This document shows, piece by piece, positions 1 through 10,834 of a stretch of 64,000 nucleotides of DNA. The notes under the pieces were generated by a model that was given only the letters and a program-made list of their open reading frames with translations, did not search any database and was not told the DNA's origin. The stretch is taken from the NCBI GenBank assembly GCA_014885115.2, contig WKLE02002058.1, positions 1-64,000 on the forward strand, given 5' to 3'. This DNA is from Asterionellopsis glacialis. Lineage: Eukaryota; Bacillariophyta; Plagiogrammaphyceae; Rhaphoneidales; Asterionellopsidaceae. Within the stretch, counting starts at the first letter, position 1; each line of letters begins with the position of its first letter. A program made the position numbers and the translations under genes.

Positions 1-2154
1 ACACATACATAGTAGGAAACAAGCTAGAATAGCTAGTAACAATCAGCATGAAAGCGCTAAGAGAATCGAACACCATTGGAAGTAGGAGACAAGGCCCTAC
101 TAGAAAACAATAAGTCCAACCCGCGTAAATACGAACAACCACGTGATGGAGCATTCATCATTTGTCAAGTACACTGCAATGGTACCGTAACGTTACAAAG
201 CGGACCAGTACTCGACAGACTCAATCATGCTGCCGCTGCCGCATAAACATCCTACGTACTAGATTGCTGGACATGGGGGCGAGTGCAGTAGGCGAGTCGC
301 AAGACTCGTGCGATATGTCAATCAACCATAGTACGGACGGACCGTGATGCAATGACGCCAAGGACCAGACAGGCGTGATGACATGATGATGTCATCACAC
401 GGACAGACATGATGACATGATGACATCATCGTTCTGACAGACGCGAACGCGCAGTGACGCACAGCATTCATGTGAACACTGACATCACGAGCAAAGCGTA
501 TTGAATTCCACTCTGCAGCAGGAACACGATGCGTCACAACAGAATACGGTGATGTGCCGACTCGGCACCTTCTAATTGGCTGCCTCGGGGAGTTCGGTTC
601 ACATGTTAAAACCGAACTCCATTGGAAACCGAACTCTAAGTAGATCCGCCGTAGGATCCCGTACTGCAATTGGGTCGCGAAGACGAATTGGTGGATTGTC
701 GGGTATTTTTAGTAAAAGTCTAAAATAGCTCATAATTTATTCACTCTAACAAACTCTACTTCATTTTCAATATTTTCCCTATCACTTTTCACAATTGTTG
801 TCAGCATAGTGCACTACCTGCCTGCTAGTCCTAGTTGGACTACCTGTATTAATAACTGTACCAGGGTATGTTGCCCAATTTACTAACTTCGTTCTAATAC
901 ACGTATTATACCAGGTACCTTGCAACACATGGACTTTAAATCAAAGGTCCTACCAGGTAACGTCGGTTTAAGGTACCTGGTACACTGTCTGGTACTGCAC
1001 CTTTAATAGGACTAGACACATTGAGTCCTAGAAGGTCCAAGTAAATGACTTGTATACAGGTACCAGGTATCGGACCTACCATAAGAAGAACTCTCCATTT
1101 TCTCAGTAGTATCCTTGCCCTAACGGTAACTTATCAAGTACACGTAAGTATATGTTGATTCAAAAGTACAGGCACCTGGTATAATTCAAACCTCAAATTG
1201 ATATATCAAAGTACCGGTACTTTGATAGTAGCTTCTGTCACATTATTCTGGTCTACCTGGTAAGTTCAGACAGTACTCTACTAGTACCAGGTATCTGGTA
1301 CCATTACCGTAATTTTTTTGAATACTTGAAAACCGAAACTAGTGTGCCTGCTGGTACATAATTTTACCCTACGTACCATATCATATGCTCGATACTAACT
1401 GAGATACCTCGTAGGTCGTCCTTGCCTATGATATCTCCTAAAAAGTACTAGGACCTTATTGAAAGTACCAGGTAAAGTATAATACCTGGTGCATTTTCTT
1501 CTGCGGAGGGCGGTTGGTTTCTGTCCCAAATCGACAACAATAAAAACATCTTCTAGTAGATCGTCCTGTAATTAACGGAAATCTCCCGATGCACATGGAA
1601 TATTTTATCGATTTTACATTAATTCTCGTATAGAAAAGGTGATTATGAAAACAAAGTATCTAATTTTGAAATTATATAAAGTCTGGTAGGACAAACATCA
1701 TACATTGAACTGCCAGGAAAGTTCCGAGCAGGCCGAGACATTTCCCCCGGAAATGCCGATATGTTCCCTATTTGAAATATGTTTTTAATCAATGTCATTA
1801 CGTCACTCCGTGATATTAAATGCAATTATTTTCGCACGCTGCAACTAAATGAGCGAAATCCGGTAGTAAATTTTCGAAATATTTTACATTCTCAACGGAA
1901 ATATATACTTTTATACGTTTTGTATACTTCTATGTAAAAGCCAATCGCCAACAATATGTAGCCGTAACGCCAATTTACCGGTGATATCGTAGCATGCCAA
2001 AAATTGGTGAAATTTTTTTGGAAATCGATCTTGTTTCTGTCGAATTCACAATCATAGTCTTCATATTACGTTTTAGGTTGTAGAGCTGAGGTCTTGTAAA
2101 GAAAACGAGATAGTTTATTACAGAGGCCAACAAAAATAGCCTTCTGGGTTGATC
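1..2154. other. Gene-free, motif-rich upstream region
   Basis: I see no convincing gene here. The reading frames are short and have no recognisable protein character. The stretch holds seven exact copies of the palindrome TACCWGGTA (starting at 909, 951, 974, 1061, 1254, 1285 and 1466) and several near copies. It also holds GTCCTA/TAGGAC motifs, a perfect 11-bp inverted repeat near 589-620, and alternating ATGATGTCATC/GATGACATCAT runs near 376-432. The right part (about 1500-2150) is AT-rich and probably contains the promoter and 5' UTR of the gene starting at 2155. Confidence 0.6.
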
Positions 2155-3849
2155 ATGCAACAAAGCTACAACCAACAGTTGGTTACTGTGAGCTTGAACA
2201 AAACTGAACGGCAGGTCAAGACAGCACGTAAAGAAACCATGCCCAAGTTCTTTTCAAACTTGTTGAGAAACAAAACCTCATCACGGCGAAAACATGATAG
2301 AGCATCCAAAACTGATGATGTTGATGCAAAACTGTTGTTAACTTCCCAGTCAATTCATGGAGCTGAAGGAAATTGTTATTCTCCACCACCATCTTTGCCA
2401 GTTGAACACTTTTCATCAAAAGATACTTTGGGCAAATCATCCCCAGCTCCAGTATCATCAAATCCTCGAGGTGAACTTTACTCGTATTCATCTGAAATTT
2501 TCGGTGGCAAACTGAATGAAACTTTGGGACGCTCCAAACTTCGGCAACAAAAGCGCCAAGAAAAACAAGAACCATCACTGCCCTGCATTTTCAGTGACGT
2601 TGAATTTAACGAAATTGGAGAGGGGAATGTTAACAAAGAGATCGAAAACTCATTAGACTTTGAAACCTCAGACTTTGAAAGCACTTTTGACACCAAACCA
2701 TGGCCGACCAGTCTGGACTTCGGTATCACCAATGTTTCAAAAAGTCGCTTGGTAAAACCTCAGTCAACGAAACAACGTCAAAACAGCTCTGCTTCTACAA
2801 AGTGTAGTACGACAACAGACGGTAGCTGCAGTCAGTCCAATTTTTCAAGCTCAGTTTCCAATTTTTCAAGTGGGCAATCCCATCTCTCGAGTACTCGTTC
2901 AAATATTTCAAGAGGTACACTTAAGTCCTTTCGTTCGTCAAAGTCGAGGAGATCTAGAAGCCTCAGTAGAGGGGAAAGTATTCGCCGTAGTGTTAGCAAA
3001 ACAGTCTTTCTAGCGGAGGTAGATAGTTCTCAAGATTCGCACTTTCATCCTACAGGCAATGCTCAAATATCCAGATCCACAGGCGACATCCTTGGCGAGC
3101 TTTCCGCGGAAAAGGCTTTTGTTGCTTCCTTCCCGGATGAAGAGCAATCTACTCTGCTTCAAAATAACAAGGACAACCGCAAATCATCAGAAGGTACTGG
3201 AATCAGGCTTGGGTGTTTTCTTCAAAAGAATACTTCCATGTCCCCCACAAGAGGTGCCAACAAGTCGATTGCCGCCGAAAGTGCAGAAAGTTCAATTTTT
3301 GAAGGTCTGGAGAGTATTCCTGACGAAATTGTAAGCGCGGACAACAACATGATGGCTCCAATAAGCGAGGGAAAAGAGGAATCAGTACCTAGTCAAGCTT
3401 ATTCGCCAGATATTGTAAACAAATCCTATTCAAGCTCAGTGTTAGATGCTTCGAGTTCATCTTCTTCCGACGATGAAAGCTTATCATCTGAGAATCACAA
3501 TCAGAGTGATGATTATGAAATGAAGTATAGGGATTCCATGAAAGAAGAGGAAGAAGAGGAAGAAGAGGAACTTATCTTCAACAATACCACTGCAAGCTCT
3601 TCAGAAGTTTTTATGGCTCTCAGTACTGGATCTCCTGGTGATGAACACAGCCATCAGCATGTGGTTTCATTTGTGAATAGCCCTCCAGAATCTCCCAGTT
3701 GTGAAAACTCAAAAATTTCACAGGGCTCTCCAAACTGTGTCTCAGATGTAGACGTGAAGGGCGTTGATTCATTCCCAGTGAATCATCGACAAAGCGAAGA
3801 TGAATTGACACGAGAGCTTGCCTGGGTTCAGTTGTCTTCAAGAAATTAA
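2155..3849 (+). CDS. Serine-rich, low-complexity hypothetical protein
   Basis: Single-exon reading frame of 564 codons from the ATG at 2155; the frame opens slightly upstream at a TTG, which is not a credible eukaryotic start. I do not recognise a family. The protein is dominated by Ser, Glu, Asn and Lys and is probably largely disordered. It has a basic Arg/Ser patch around residues 255-285 (RSSKSRRSRSLSRGESIRR), a run of serines (ASSSSSSDDESLSS) and an uninterrupted glutamate tract near 3541-3571. No membrane segment or signal peptide is visible. The RS-like patch could suit a nuclear or phosphorylated scaffold protein, but that is only a guess. The gene is convergent with the SDR-like gene downstream, whose last codon lies 285 bp away. 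Confidence 0.65.
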   Translation: MQQSYNQQLVTVSLNKTERQVKTARKETMPKFFSNLLRNKTSSRRKHDRASKTDDVDAKLLLTSQSIHGAEGNCYSPPPSLPVEHFSSKDTLGKSSPAPVSSNPRGELYSYSSEIFGGKLNETLGRSKLRQQKRQEKQEPSLPCIFSDVEFNEIGEGNVNKEIENSLDFETSDFESTFDTKPWPTSLDFGITNVSKSRLVKPQSTKQRQNSSASTKCSTTTDGSCSQSNFSSSVSNFSSGQSHLSSTRSNISRGTLKSFRSSKSRRSRSLSRGESIRRSVSKTVFLAEVDSSQDSHFHPTGNAQISRSTGDILGELSAEKAFVASFPDEEQSTLLQNNKDNRKSSEGTGIRLGCFLQKNTSMSPTRGANKSIAAESAESSIFEGLESIPDEIVSADNNMMAPISEGKEESVPSQAYSPDIVNKSYSSSVLDASSSSSSDDESLSSENHNQSDDYEMKYRDSMKEEEEEEEEELIFNNTTASSSEVFMALSTGSPGDEHSHQHVVSFVNSPPESPSCENSKISQGSPNCVSDVDVKGVDSFPVNHRQSEDELTRELAWVQLSSRN

Positions 3850-4133
3850 AAGATGAATAATATCAATGATTTTATTGATACAATATATAGTCGCACTTGA
3901 AGAGACAAACATGTGACATTGTTTATTTATTTTGAGATCTTTGTTTACGATTCAGACTACATATGAACTTGGTAGAGCAATCCTCATCGTGCTCATTAAA
4001 GAAGAAAATAACGAGCATTTCAAATGTTCGAACCAAAACGTAACAAAGTGGAAATGTAGTAGATTAGATATGTTACATTATAGTCTAGGTTTCCAAACAC
4101 TCACAAGCAGCTAGGTTGTCCAGCAAATATGCT

Positions 4134-5052
4134 TCAGAATCCATCGCCGACAACATACGGAAATCTGTTATAGAGCTTTTCTGTCTTTAGAGCACCGAGC
4201 GTAAACTCTGCAAGATCCGCATGCGTATAAGGAAAAGGCGTAGGTTGCTTCGATAAGGAACAAACCACCCAAAAGTAAAAAAAATTAGAATGTTTGAAGG
4301 AACACAAATGTATGTGCTTGTGAAAATTTACCATACAAGAGAAGTTTCATCAGATTTTTTCTTACCGATTTAGAAGCAAATAGCTTTTTCTTTGCTCGAC
4401 CTCTTTTCCTCATGCCTGGTCGAGTTACCATGAATGGAAAATCAACGTTTCTTGACTGTTCTACCATGAATTGAATTACTGCGTTGTGATCTTTGACACG
4501 AAGGTTCTCGCCCGAAAGGAGGTTTGATGCTTTATTAGTAACATTGGAGAAAACTGGAATTTTCTTATCAGCATCAGCACACAACCATGATGCCTACAGA
4601 GACAGTTCGTTTCACGTTTCAAAGAAAATTGTAAGCATTCAGTCTCTTGTGAATTCGACGTGATATGGCAAAATGTTTTCAGTAATCCTCTGTACAGATT
4701 TTCTATGCAACAAACTTACCTGATAGAGGAACAAGCTAGGAGATACTTTATTCATAATTGGATACAATAATTTTACAAAATCAATCATAAACCCTTCCTT
4801 GTATTCTTTTTTCGGAAGAGTCTCAGCTGCTAGGCAAACTACATAATTCGCTTCATATATTACTTCTTCTACAAGCTCAGCATCATCCAGGCCACCTTTC
4901 AGTACTGTAAGATTCTCATTTTCGAGTTCTATTTCTGTCGGATCTTGCATTAACATTTTAATATTGTACCCAGCATCCAGTGCCAATTTCAACAATTCTT
5001 TACCCGTAGAACTATTGCCACCAAAGAGTGCAATAGTTTCTCCGTCGTTCAT
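4134..5052 (-). CDS. NAD(P)-binding atypical SDR (NmrA-like) protein
   Basis: Three-exon gene: 5052-4720, 4593-4366 and 4247-4134, all junctions in phase 0. Donors are GTAAGT and GTAAGA; acceptors are CTGTAG and a weaker TCGAAG. The joined protein has 224 residues and starts MNDGETIALFGGNSSTGKEL, with the GGxxxTG dinucleotide-binding loop of an N-terminal Rossmann fold. A C-terminal segment (THADLAEFTLGALK) matches the helix seen late in NAD(P)H-binding NmrA/SDR-a5 proteins. Members bind NAD(P)H and act as reductases, epimerases or redox sensors; the substrate here is unknown. The frame continues upstream of 5052 without another ATG, so this ATG is chosen as the first available. Confidence is good for the family and moderate for the last acceptor. 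Confidence 0.7.
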
Positions 5053-5895
5053 TTTTACTCTTTTGCTTACAACGGGTGCTGACAAAACTATCTTATTGCA
5101 ACAACGATACAGAACAATGAGCGTCTTATTATGTCCTTGGCGGTAGTACTGTAGTGGACTTGTCGTCTTGAGAATTTCTTTTCCCTGGTTCCTGTCTGGT
5201 GTTCAGTGTTCACACATCCCACATCATGCACATGATCTGAATTTCTGAAAAGCAACGGACAAAAAAGATGAGGATGTCTTTCCATAACTTCTCACTCTCG
5301 TAACGAACCTGTACCTAGGTACATTGTGTAGGACTACCGTATCTGTCCTCTAAACGAGGTACCAGGTAGAGTTAAAGAAGAGTCGTTTCCCGTAGAGAGT
5401 TAAGTAGGAGACTGTGGACTGGGGGTGAAGGAAAGAGTCGAGGTGCGGCGTATGGGGGCGAGCCCCCCCTCCTTTTGGGTGGCTGAGCCCTTTTTGTCTT
5501 TTGTTCTGGGGGACTGGACGGGTATGAATGAGGGAGTGACACGTGGTAAGGAGCAATGGGGGGAGTGCACATCTATCATCTTCAGATTTTGGCTCTTGGC
5601 TGAGAGTAGTCCTACCGTAGAATCCTACGCACACTAGGACCTAGTCCTAGCCAGGCAAGAAGTGCCCTTGCTTGCTTGTCTGCTTCCGACGCCAAGATTC
5701 TCTCCGATAGATTGTGTCGACTGCTGGCGGACTGCACGTTAACGAGAGAACATCACACACATCACATCATCATTATTTTTGTAGATATCAGATTACTGGT
5801 TCTGGAAGGTGTTAAAATCCTAGACAGAAGAACACGAAAAGACTGCAACTTCTTTACGAAATAGCAATCAGATCAATATTGAAAGCTTGAAAAAT
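5053..5895. other. Divergent intergenic region
   Basis: This interval separates the divergently transcribed SDR-like gene and the membrane-protein gene. It contains one exact TACCWGGTA site (5360), a G/C-rich patch around 5420-5530 and a pair of TAGGAC/GTCCTA motifs near 5634-5650. Short overlapping frames on both strands across the G/C-rich patch look like composition artefacts. No gene is called. Confidence 0.6.
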
Positions 5896-6926
5896 ATGAG
5901 CCGGAAATCATTAATTCAATTGTTTGCAATGTTGCAACTATGGATTGGGTTGACTTTGTTAGGATCACTGTATGCAGTATCTGCACGACGACAACCATTA
6001 GCATCACGATTTGGATCAGTCTCTATGAGAAGATCAGATTTAAAAAATGTTATTAGCATTCATAGAGGAGGGAGTTCTTACGCTCCGCAAGATGATTTCG
6101 CAGAATGCGAAGCTCCTGCTGGTATGCCTGGAGATCGAGAAACCGTACAAGATCGTGTTGATGCTTGGAGAAGGCAACAACAGGAAATGTATTCCCAACA
6201 AACACCGGCACAAGCTGCAAATCCAAGAGGTGCAGATGGCCGATTCAAACTGATGGCATCTGTATCCAAGGGTTCCAGAGCTCTCATATTCTTCCTTCTC
6301 ATGTGGCGTGACGTGCACCTGTATGAAGTTGCTGATCAAGTTTTTAAGGGGCCTGGTCGTTTGCTCACTGTTATTCCTCTCATTGTACTATTTATTGCCA
6401 ACTTGGCAGGTTGTGTTGCATCTTTAACATCTCCGTCACATTCAGCTAAGAAACGACTGAAAGCAATTTTAAATCTTGACAAATTTGTAGAAGTTATGAT
6501 TATATTGTTCAATTTTGTACGTCTCACGGTAGCCCCCTCCAAGTACACGCCGAGAGAAGTTTACATTGCCAATACACTACATAGTGTCTTTTTCATCCTT
6601 CAAAGCCAAGCATTTACTAAAGTTTCCTGGTAAGTACATGTATACTTTTCCTATAATAAGATGTACTGATGTTTGGTGAAATGTTGTGGATCATTTTTTT
6701 TTCGAATCTGAGTATTCTTATCATCGAATGCTTGTACAAATCTTACAGGGATGAACTTCACGAGGCACGAGGGGCAACATCGGATATTGGTACCAGTAGT
6801 CAATATGACCCATATTACGGATCAGGAGAGACTTCCAATGCCGGTTCATCATACGGACAGAACAGTGGATCGCCATACGAACAAACTGGGCAACCAATGG
6901 AGCAGCAGAATGGATATGGCATGTAA
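5896..6926 (+). CDS. Putative signal-peptide membrane protein
   Basis: Two exons, 5896-6629 and 6749-6926. The donor is CTG|GTAAGT and the acceptor TTACAG|G, and the split codon becomes TGG, giving 303 residues. The ATG at 5896 is used; the frame opens three codons earlier at TTG. The N-terminus (SLIQLFAMLQLWIGLTLLGS) is a hydrophobic signal or anchor followed by SARR. Further hydrophobic stretches lie near residues 130-180 (ALIFFLLMW; LLTVIPLIVLFIANLAG) and 200-235. The tail is Gly/Ser/Gln/Tyr-rich and ends QQNGYGM, suggesting a flexible exposed terminus. I do not recognise the family. Targeting to the ER or plastid envelope is possible but not shown. The gene is convergent with the SANT-domain gene, about 215 bp apart. 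Confidence 0.65.
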
Positions 6927-7140
6927 AACCAATAAAGAAATTGATACTGCAACAGAGCTAGTTGTTTTATATAATCAGAATTCTCTGGCGTCATCACCAA
7001 GAAGATGAAATGAGAGGTTAGCGAATGCGTATAATTTAAAAAATAGAATGAAGCAAATGTTGTCCTTGTTTGCCAATGCTGTTAATGTGTATGAGAATTG
7101 TATGACACGATCGTGTATGTACAAGTACACCCCTCTATTG

Positions 7141-8058
7141 TTAGACTCTCCGTCTTCCACCAGTATCATTATCTGCCTCTTCTTTCTCTTCTTCATCAGA
7201 ACTATCGCCTATACCTGGTACATACTGATCTTTCCATTTACGGTAGTGTGTTGTCTTTTTCCATACATAATAAAATTCAACCACATCTTTCGTTGTTTTT
7301 GTTGACACTTCTTTTTGAATCTTATGAAATAATTTCCCGTATTGAAATAATGCAGCTTCAAACATGGCAATTTCATATGGACTCCATTTTTCAATCACAG
7401 TAGGCCGCCGTAACGGACTTTGTAGGTATCCCAATGATGTTATACGTTCCAATGGATATTGATTTTCATGAGGTGCATTGTATCCATATGGTCCCATTAT
7501 AATACCTGGGTACATAACATTGCCTACAAAATCAACATAGTCTTCTGCCATTTGATGCGTCCTCCACCGTCGTATTGGCCTTTTCTTACCATTTCCATTC
7601 AAAAGTGGAGATTGACCATCTTCGCCAGTTGTTGTACTTTGTGATGTTGTCGTTGCTGTCGCTACAACAAGAGAATCTTTCATTACACGGTTAGTTTCTT
7701 GTTCATCTGGTTGCTGAATGTGTTCATAGTTTTCATCAATTGTAGAACTTTTTATTCCATCTTCGTCCTTCTGATCTATTTGTTTGGTGGACGTCAAAAT
7801 ATCAAGAGGTTGAGATGAACTTGTTGTGTCTTCATTTCTTGGACGTTTGTGATGTTGCACGTCGGTTGTATCGTCAATATTACTACTACTTTCTTCCTTT
7901 GGCCTTTTTTTATTATATTCGTTGTCACCATTGGAAAAAGTTGGCGGAGGTGACATATCATTCTCCAATGTGTTCTTCTCTTCAGTAGGCTTATCCTCTG
8001 TTTGACTGCCAATGAGGACACTGGCAGGAGTCGATTCTATCGCTGCGCTGTCTGTCAT
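7141..8058 (-). CDS. SANT/Myb-like domain chromatin protein
   Basis: Single-exon gene of 305 codons with an ATG at 8058. The first half is hydrophilic and probably disordered. Residues about 165-215 (MYPGIIMGPYGYNAP, then YPLERITSLGYLQSP) resemble the short ELM2-like stretch that precedes SANT domains. Residues about 224-272 (EKWSPYEIAMFEAALFQYG ... DVVEFYYVWKKT) fit a SANT domain as in MIER, MTA and CoREST co-repressor subunits. These domains bind histone deacetylases or histone tails. The C-terminus is an acidic tract followed by a basic end (SSDEEEKEE ... GGRRRV). A role in a histone-deacetylase-type complex is inferred from the family; partners cannot be read from the sequence. Canonical MIER/MTA proteins have longer ELM2 domains. 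Confidence 0.75.
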   Translation of the reverse strand: MTDSAAIESTPASVLIGSQTEDKPTEEKNTLENDMSPPPTFSNGDNEYNKKRPKEESSSNIDDTTDVQHHKRPRNEDTTSSSQPLDILTSTKQIDQKDEDGIKSSTIDENYEHIQQPDEQETNRVMKDSLVVATATTTSQSTTTGEDGQSPLLNGNGKKRPIRRWRTHQMAEDYVDFVGNVMYPGIIMGPYGYNAPHENQYPLERITSLGYLQSPLRRPTVIEKWSPYEIAMFEAALFQYGKLFHKIQKEVSTKTTKDVVEFYYVWKKTTHYRKWKDQYVPGIGDSSDEEEKEEADNDTGGRRRV

Positions 8059-9281
8059 ATTTTTTTAAAACAGCCAGTGACTAATGACTAACAAGAAAGA
8101 CAATATTGCACAGCTCAGCACAGCGAATAAATTTTATCTCAAGCAATCAAAGTGGCCTGGGGGAAGTAGCCGATACAAAAATGACACTCTCTCTAGAGTG
8201 ATTGTTTTCTGTTGTTGTTAGGGTGTTGGTCGACGTCTTGCGTCAAGATCTCCCCATTTAAAAGAAAAGCAACTGCATGCATAGCATTCGTGCGCGCTGC
8301 AGGCTCAGCATGCGGGAGAGGTATAATAAGTTTTGTTTCAACAGTGAACAGACCGTCCGTCCTCACTTTGGGAAGAGATTTCTCGAAAAGGGGAGGGCGC
8401 AGGCGTGATACCCTGTAAACTGCGACGTACAGACTACACGGAAACAATGTGAACTACTCGTCTTACATGTAATATTATATAAATAAATGTATAATGGAAT
8501 TTTCTTATATAATTTTTTTAACATAAGAAGAAGCAAAATAATGGTCCTTTTGCTGACGTGGGGGTAGTATCCTGTGCTCACTAATACTGGTATCTTTAGC
8601 ATATGAGTGGGTTTACATATGTACAGGTATTGGACACATTCCCAGATTTGAAACTTGTCCTTCTTACATAGTCATAGGTAAAAATAAATGCTCAATCCCA
8701 TTATGGTACTCCAACAAAAAGTACCTGTACCAGGGTACCTGGTAGTAGAGCAGAACATTCGATAAAAATTTCTACCCTACAGTATAGTACGTACATTGGT
8801 TGCAGTACCAGGTAAGTTCTTTTTATCAATCCTATTATGGTACATCGGTCCAATTCAATTACAAGTACCAGGTACGTCCTTTACAAGGAAAGAATGCGCG
8901 CACCAAGCCCCGCCAACAGAGCAAGATGGGTCCCGTTTCCAAGGCGAGCATTCCCTCTCGACGAAAAAGGGGAAGAAAAAGCAGAAAAAAGCATAACACT
9001 GCCAAACTTCCCTTCTATCAGAAAGCAGAATTGTACGGAGTGTAGGTTCAAGTTGTGTACCTGGTAGAGCTACACACGGTACTCTTGAGTTTCCCACTTA
9101 CTAACTACTTATTTCCAAAATAGAGCCTTGAAAACCGTTTGAACAGGACTTTATCATCCTTTAGCAATACGAGCAATCAAACCTCCACTGCCATCACACC
9201 ATAAGGAACAGGATCCTAGAGGTTTCCTAGTACATAATATTATATTAGTAATAGCCTCTTTCTCTAGTCCCAGACAGCACC
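8059..9281. other. Divergent intergenic region with palindrome cluster
   Basis: The 1.2-kb interval lies between two divergent genes. It contains four exact TACCWGGTA sites (8736, 8806, 8866, 9058) within about 330 bp. A purine-rich stretch lies at 8880-9010. I see no convincing coding region on either strand. Confidence 0.6.
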
Positions 9282-10834
9282 ATGTCAAGACCACCGTCAA
9301 CTTCACCGTTGGCGAGATCAGCACAGCATTCACCATCGTGGTTAGCTGCCTCCATGGGTGGTGGCACTTCTCCTATGGCAACGATGCAACCTTCTGTGCG
9401 CTCTAACCCAATTGCAATCAACAGCGGTCGTCTCCACACTGAACGCGATGATGACACATCTTCAAGTGATGAAGAAGACCTTTCTCAATTAGAAAATGAC
9501 ATGGACGCACTTCATGTTTCCCACCAACAAATCACTGTAGGTTCACTACCCTCGCGCCCACAGCGATCAGGCTGGTCCGCTCGAAAGCAACAATTAAGCG
9601 GCAGTAGTAACAATGGGGGAAGCAGCCAGAATATGGCACGGTCTATGCCAGCCCCCCGTGCACCCTTTCTGGGTTCCAAGCACGGACCAAATGATGACAA
9701 TCTTGCAGGAAGGTACGTAATACATTGTGTTCAAATAGAACATTTTATGTGCAATTCTCTTTCTCTCCGGTATTGTACAGCGTTATCCTGTTCATCCAGC
9801 ATTTAAAAAAAAATGACTCTGGGTGTTTTGGTGTTTTGTGTGTGTGTGTGTAGAAAAACTCACAAATATTTATTTCCCCTTCGTTCTTTCTTTTATCATT
9901 ATTCTCTGAATGGTTTCACAACTATTTGCTTCATTAACTCGAAAACAACAACAGCATACCACTCATGGAATTAACTGAACAGGCAGCACCTACTAGCGAA
10001 ATATATCAAGAATCATCATACAATGGTAGCGACAACAGACACTTGGTATTACCAGCTTCATCTGTTCCATCCTATGGGTCTCTTCGTGATTCTCATTTAC
10101 AAGGGCGATTTTTAGATGGACCTGCTTCTTACCGAAGTGCTGGTGATGGTCGTATTCATAGTTTACACCGGAAGCGTGTCGTTCGATTTGATGATTCTGC
10201 AACATCCTATCAACCAGATTCGAATCTTACAGTAGATCCAGCATCCATTGCTTCATGGAGTCAACCTATTTCCTTAAATACAACTCCCGGTGCACGGATG
10301 GAGGCCGAACGAAAGAAACGACAAGAAGACAGTGATATGGCAAACAGTAGTAGTGGCGATGACGACAACAGCAACTATGGAACATCTCCATCTTCAGGGA
10401 ATGGAACACCCAAAGAAGAAGGAGGTGGTGGAGGTGGTGGAATTTTATCTGCCATGTTACAGGGTGATGGTGGATTAACAAAAGGTATTAGTACGAGTTA
10501 TTCACGACCATCCATCATGTCAACAATTTTGGATACATCTGGGCATTCACGACATGACACACTTGATCAATCAGGGCATGGGAGTGACAATGCTGAAATG
10601 CTTTCTATCTCCTTGACAGGATTGGAAGTTTTGACATCGGCAAGATCCTCGGGAGAAGCATTGCAACATCCGCCACAACAACTATCACTACCAGAAGGCT
10701 ATGCGCTTCCTACTAGTACAAGTAACAACGAGCTTGATGACATGGGATGTTACAATTCATCAAGTCAATATGATGCACAATCACCTGCAGATTATGATCC
10801 TGACACTGAAGGAGCTTTTGATTTGGAAATGTAA
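9282..10834 (+). CDS. Low-complexity Ser/Gly-rich hypothetical protein
   Basis: Two exons, 9282-9712 and 9955-10834. The donor is AAG|GTACGT and the acceptor CAACAG|C; the split codon becomes AGC and the frame continues into IPLMELTEQ, giving 436 residues. The intron carries a GT-repeat microsatellite near 9837-9853. The protein is rich in Ser, Gly, Pro and Asp, with an acidic patch (DDDTSSSDEEDLSQLEND) near residues 56-73 and a glycine run near 10424-10441. A short basic motif (HRKRVVRFDD) resembles RVxF-type PP1-docking sequences (VVRF), which is only suggestive. I do not recognise a family. It could be a regulatory or scaffold protein, but there is no direct evidence. Confidence 0.65.

Noticed and set aside
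322..669. 115-codon minus-strand frame
   Set aside because: It spans the TGATGTCATCA microsatellite and the inverted repeat; the peptide is Cys/Arg/Ser-rich with no domain character.
5350..5637. Overlapping frames in the G/C-rich intergenic patch
   Set aside because: Frames on both strands overlap, are proline-rich and lack conserved motifs; they look like a composition effect.
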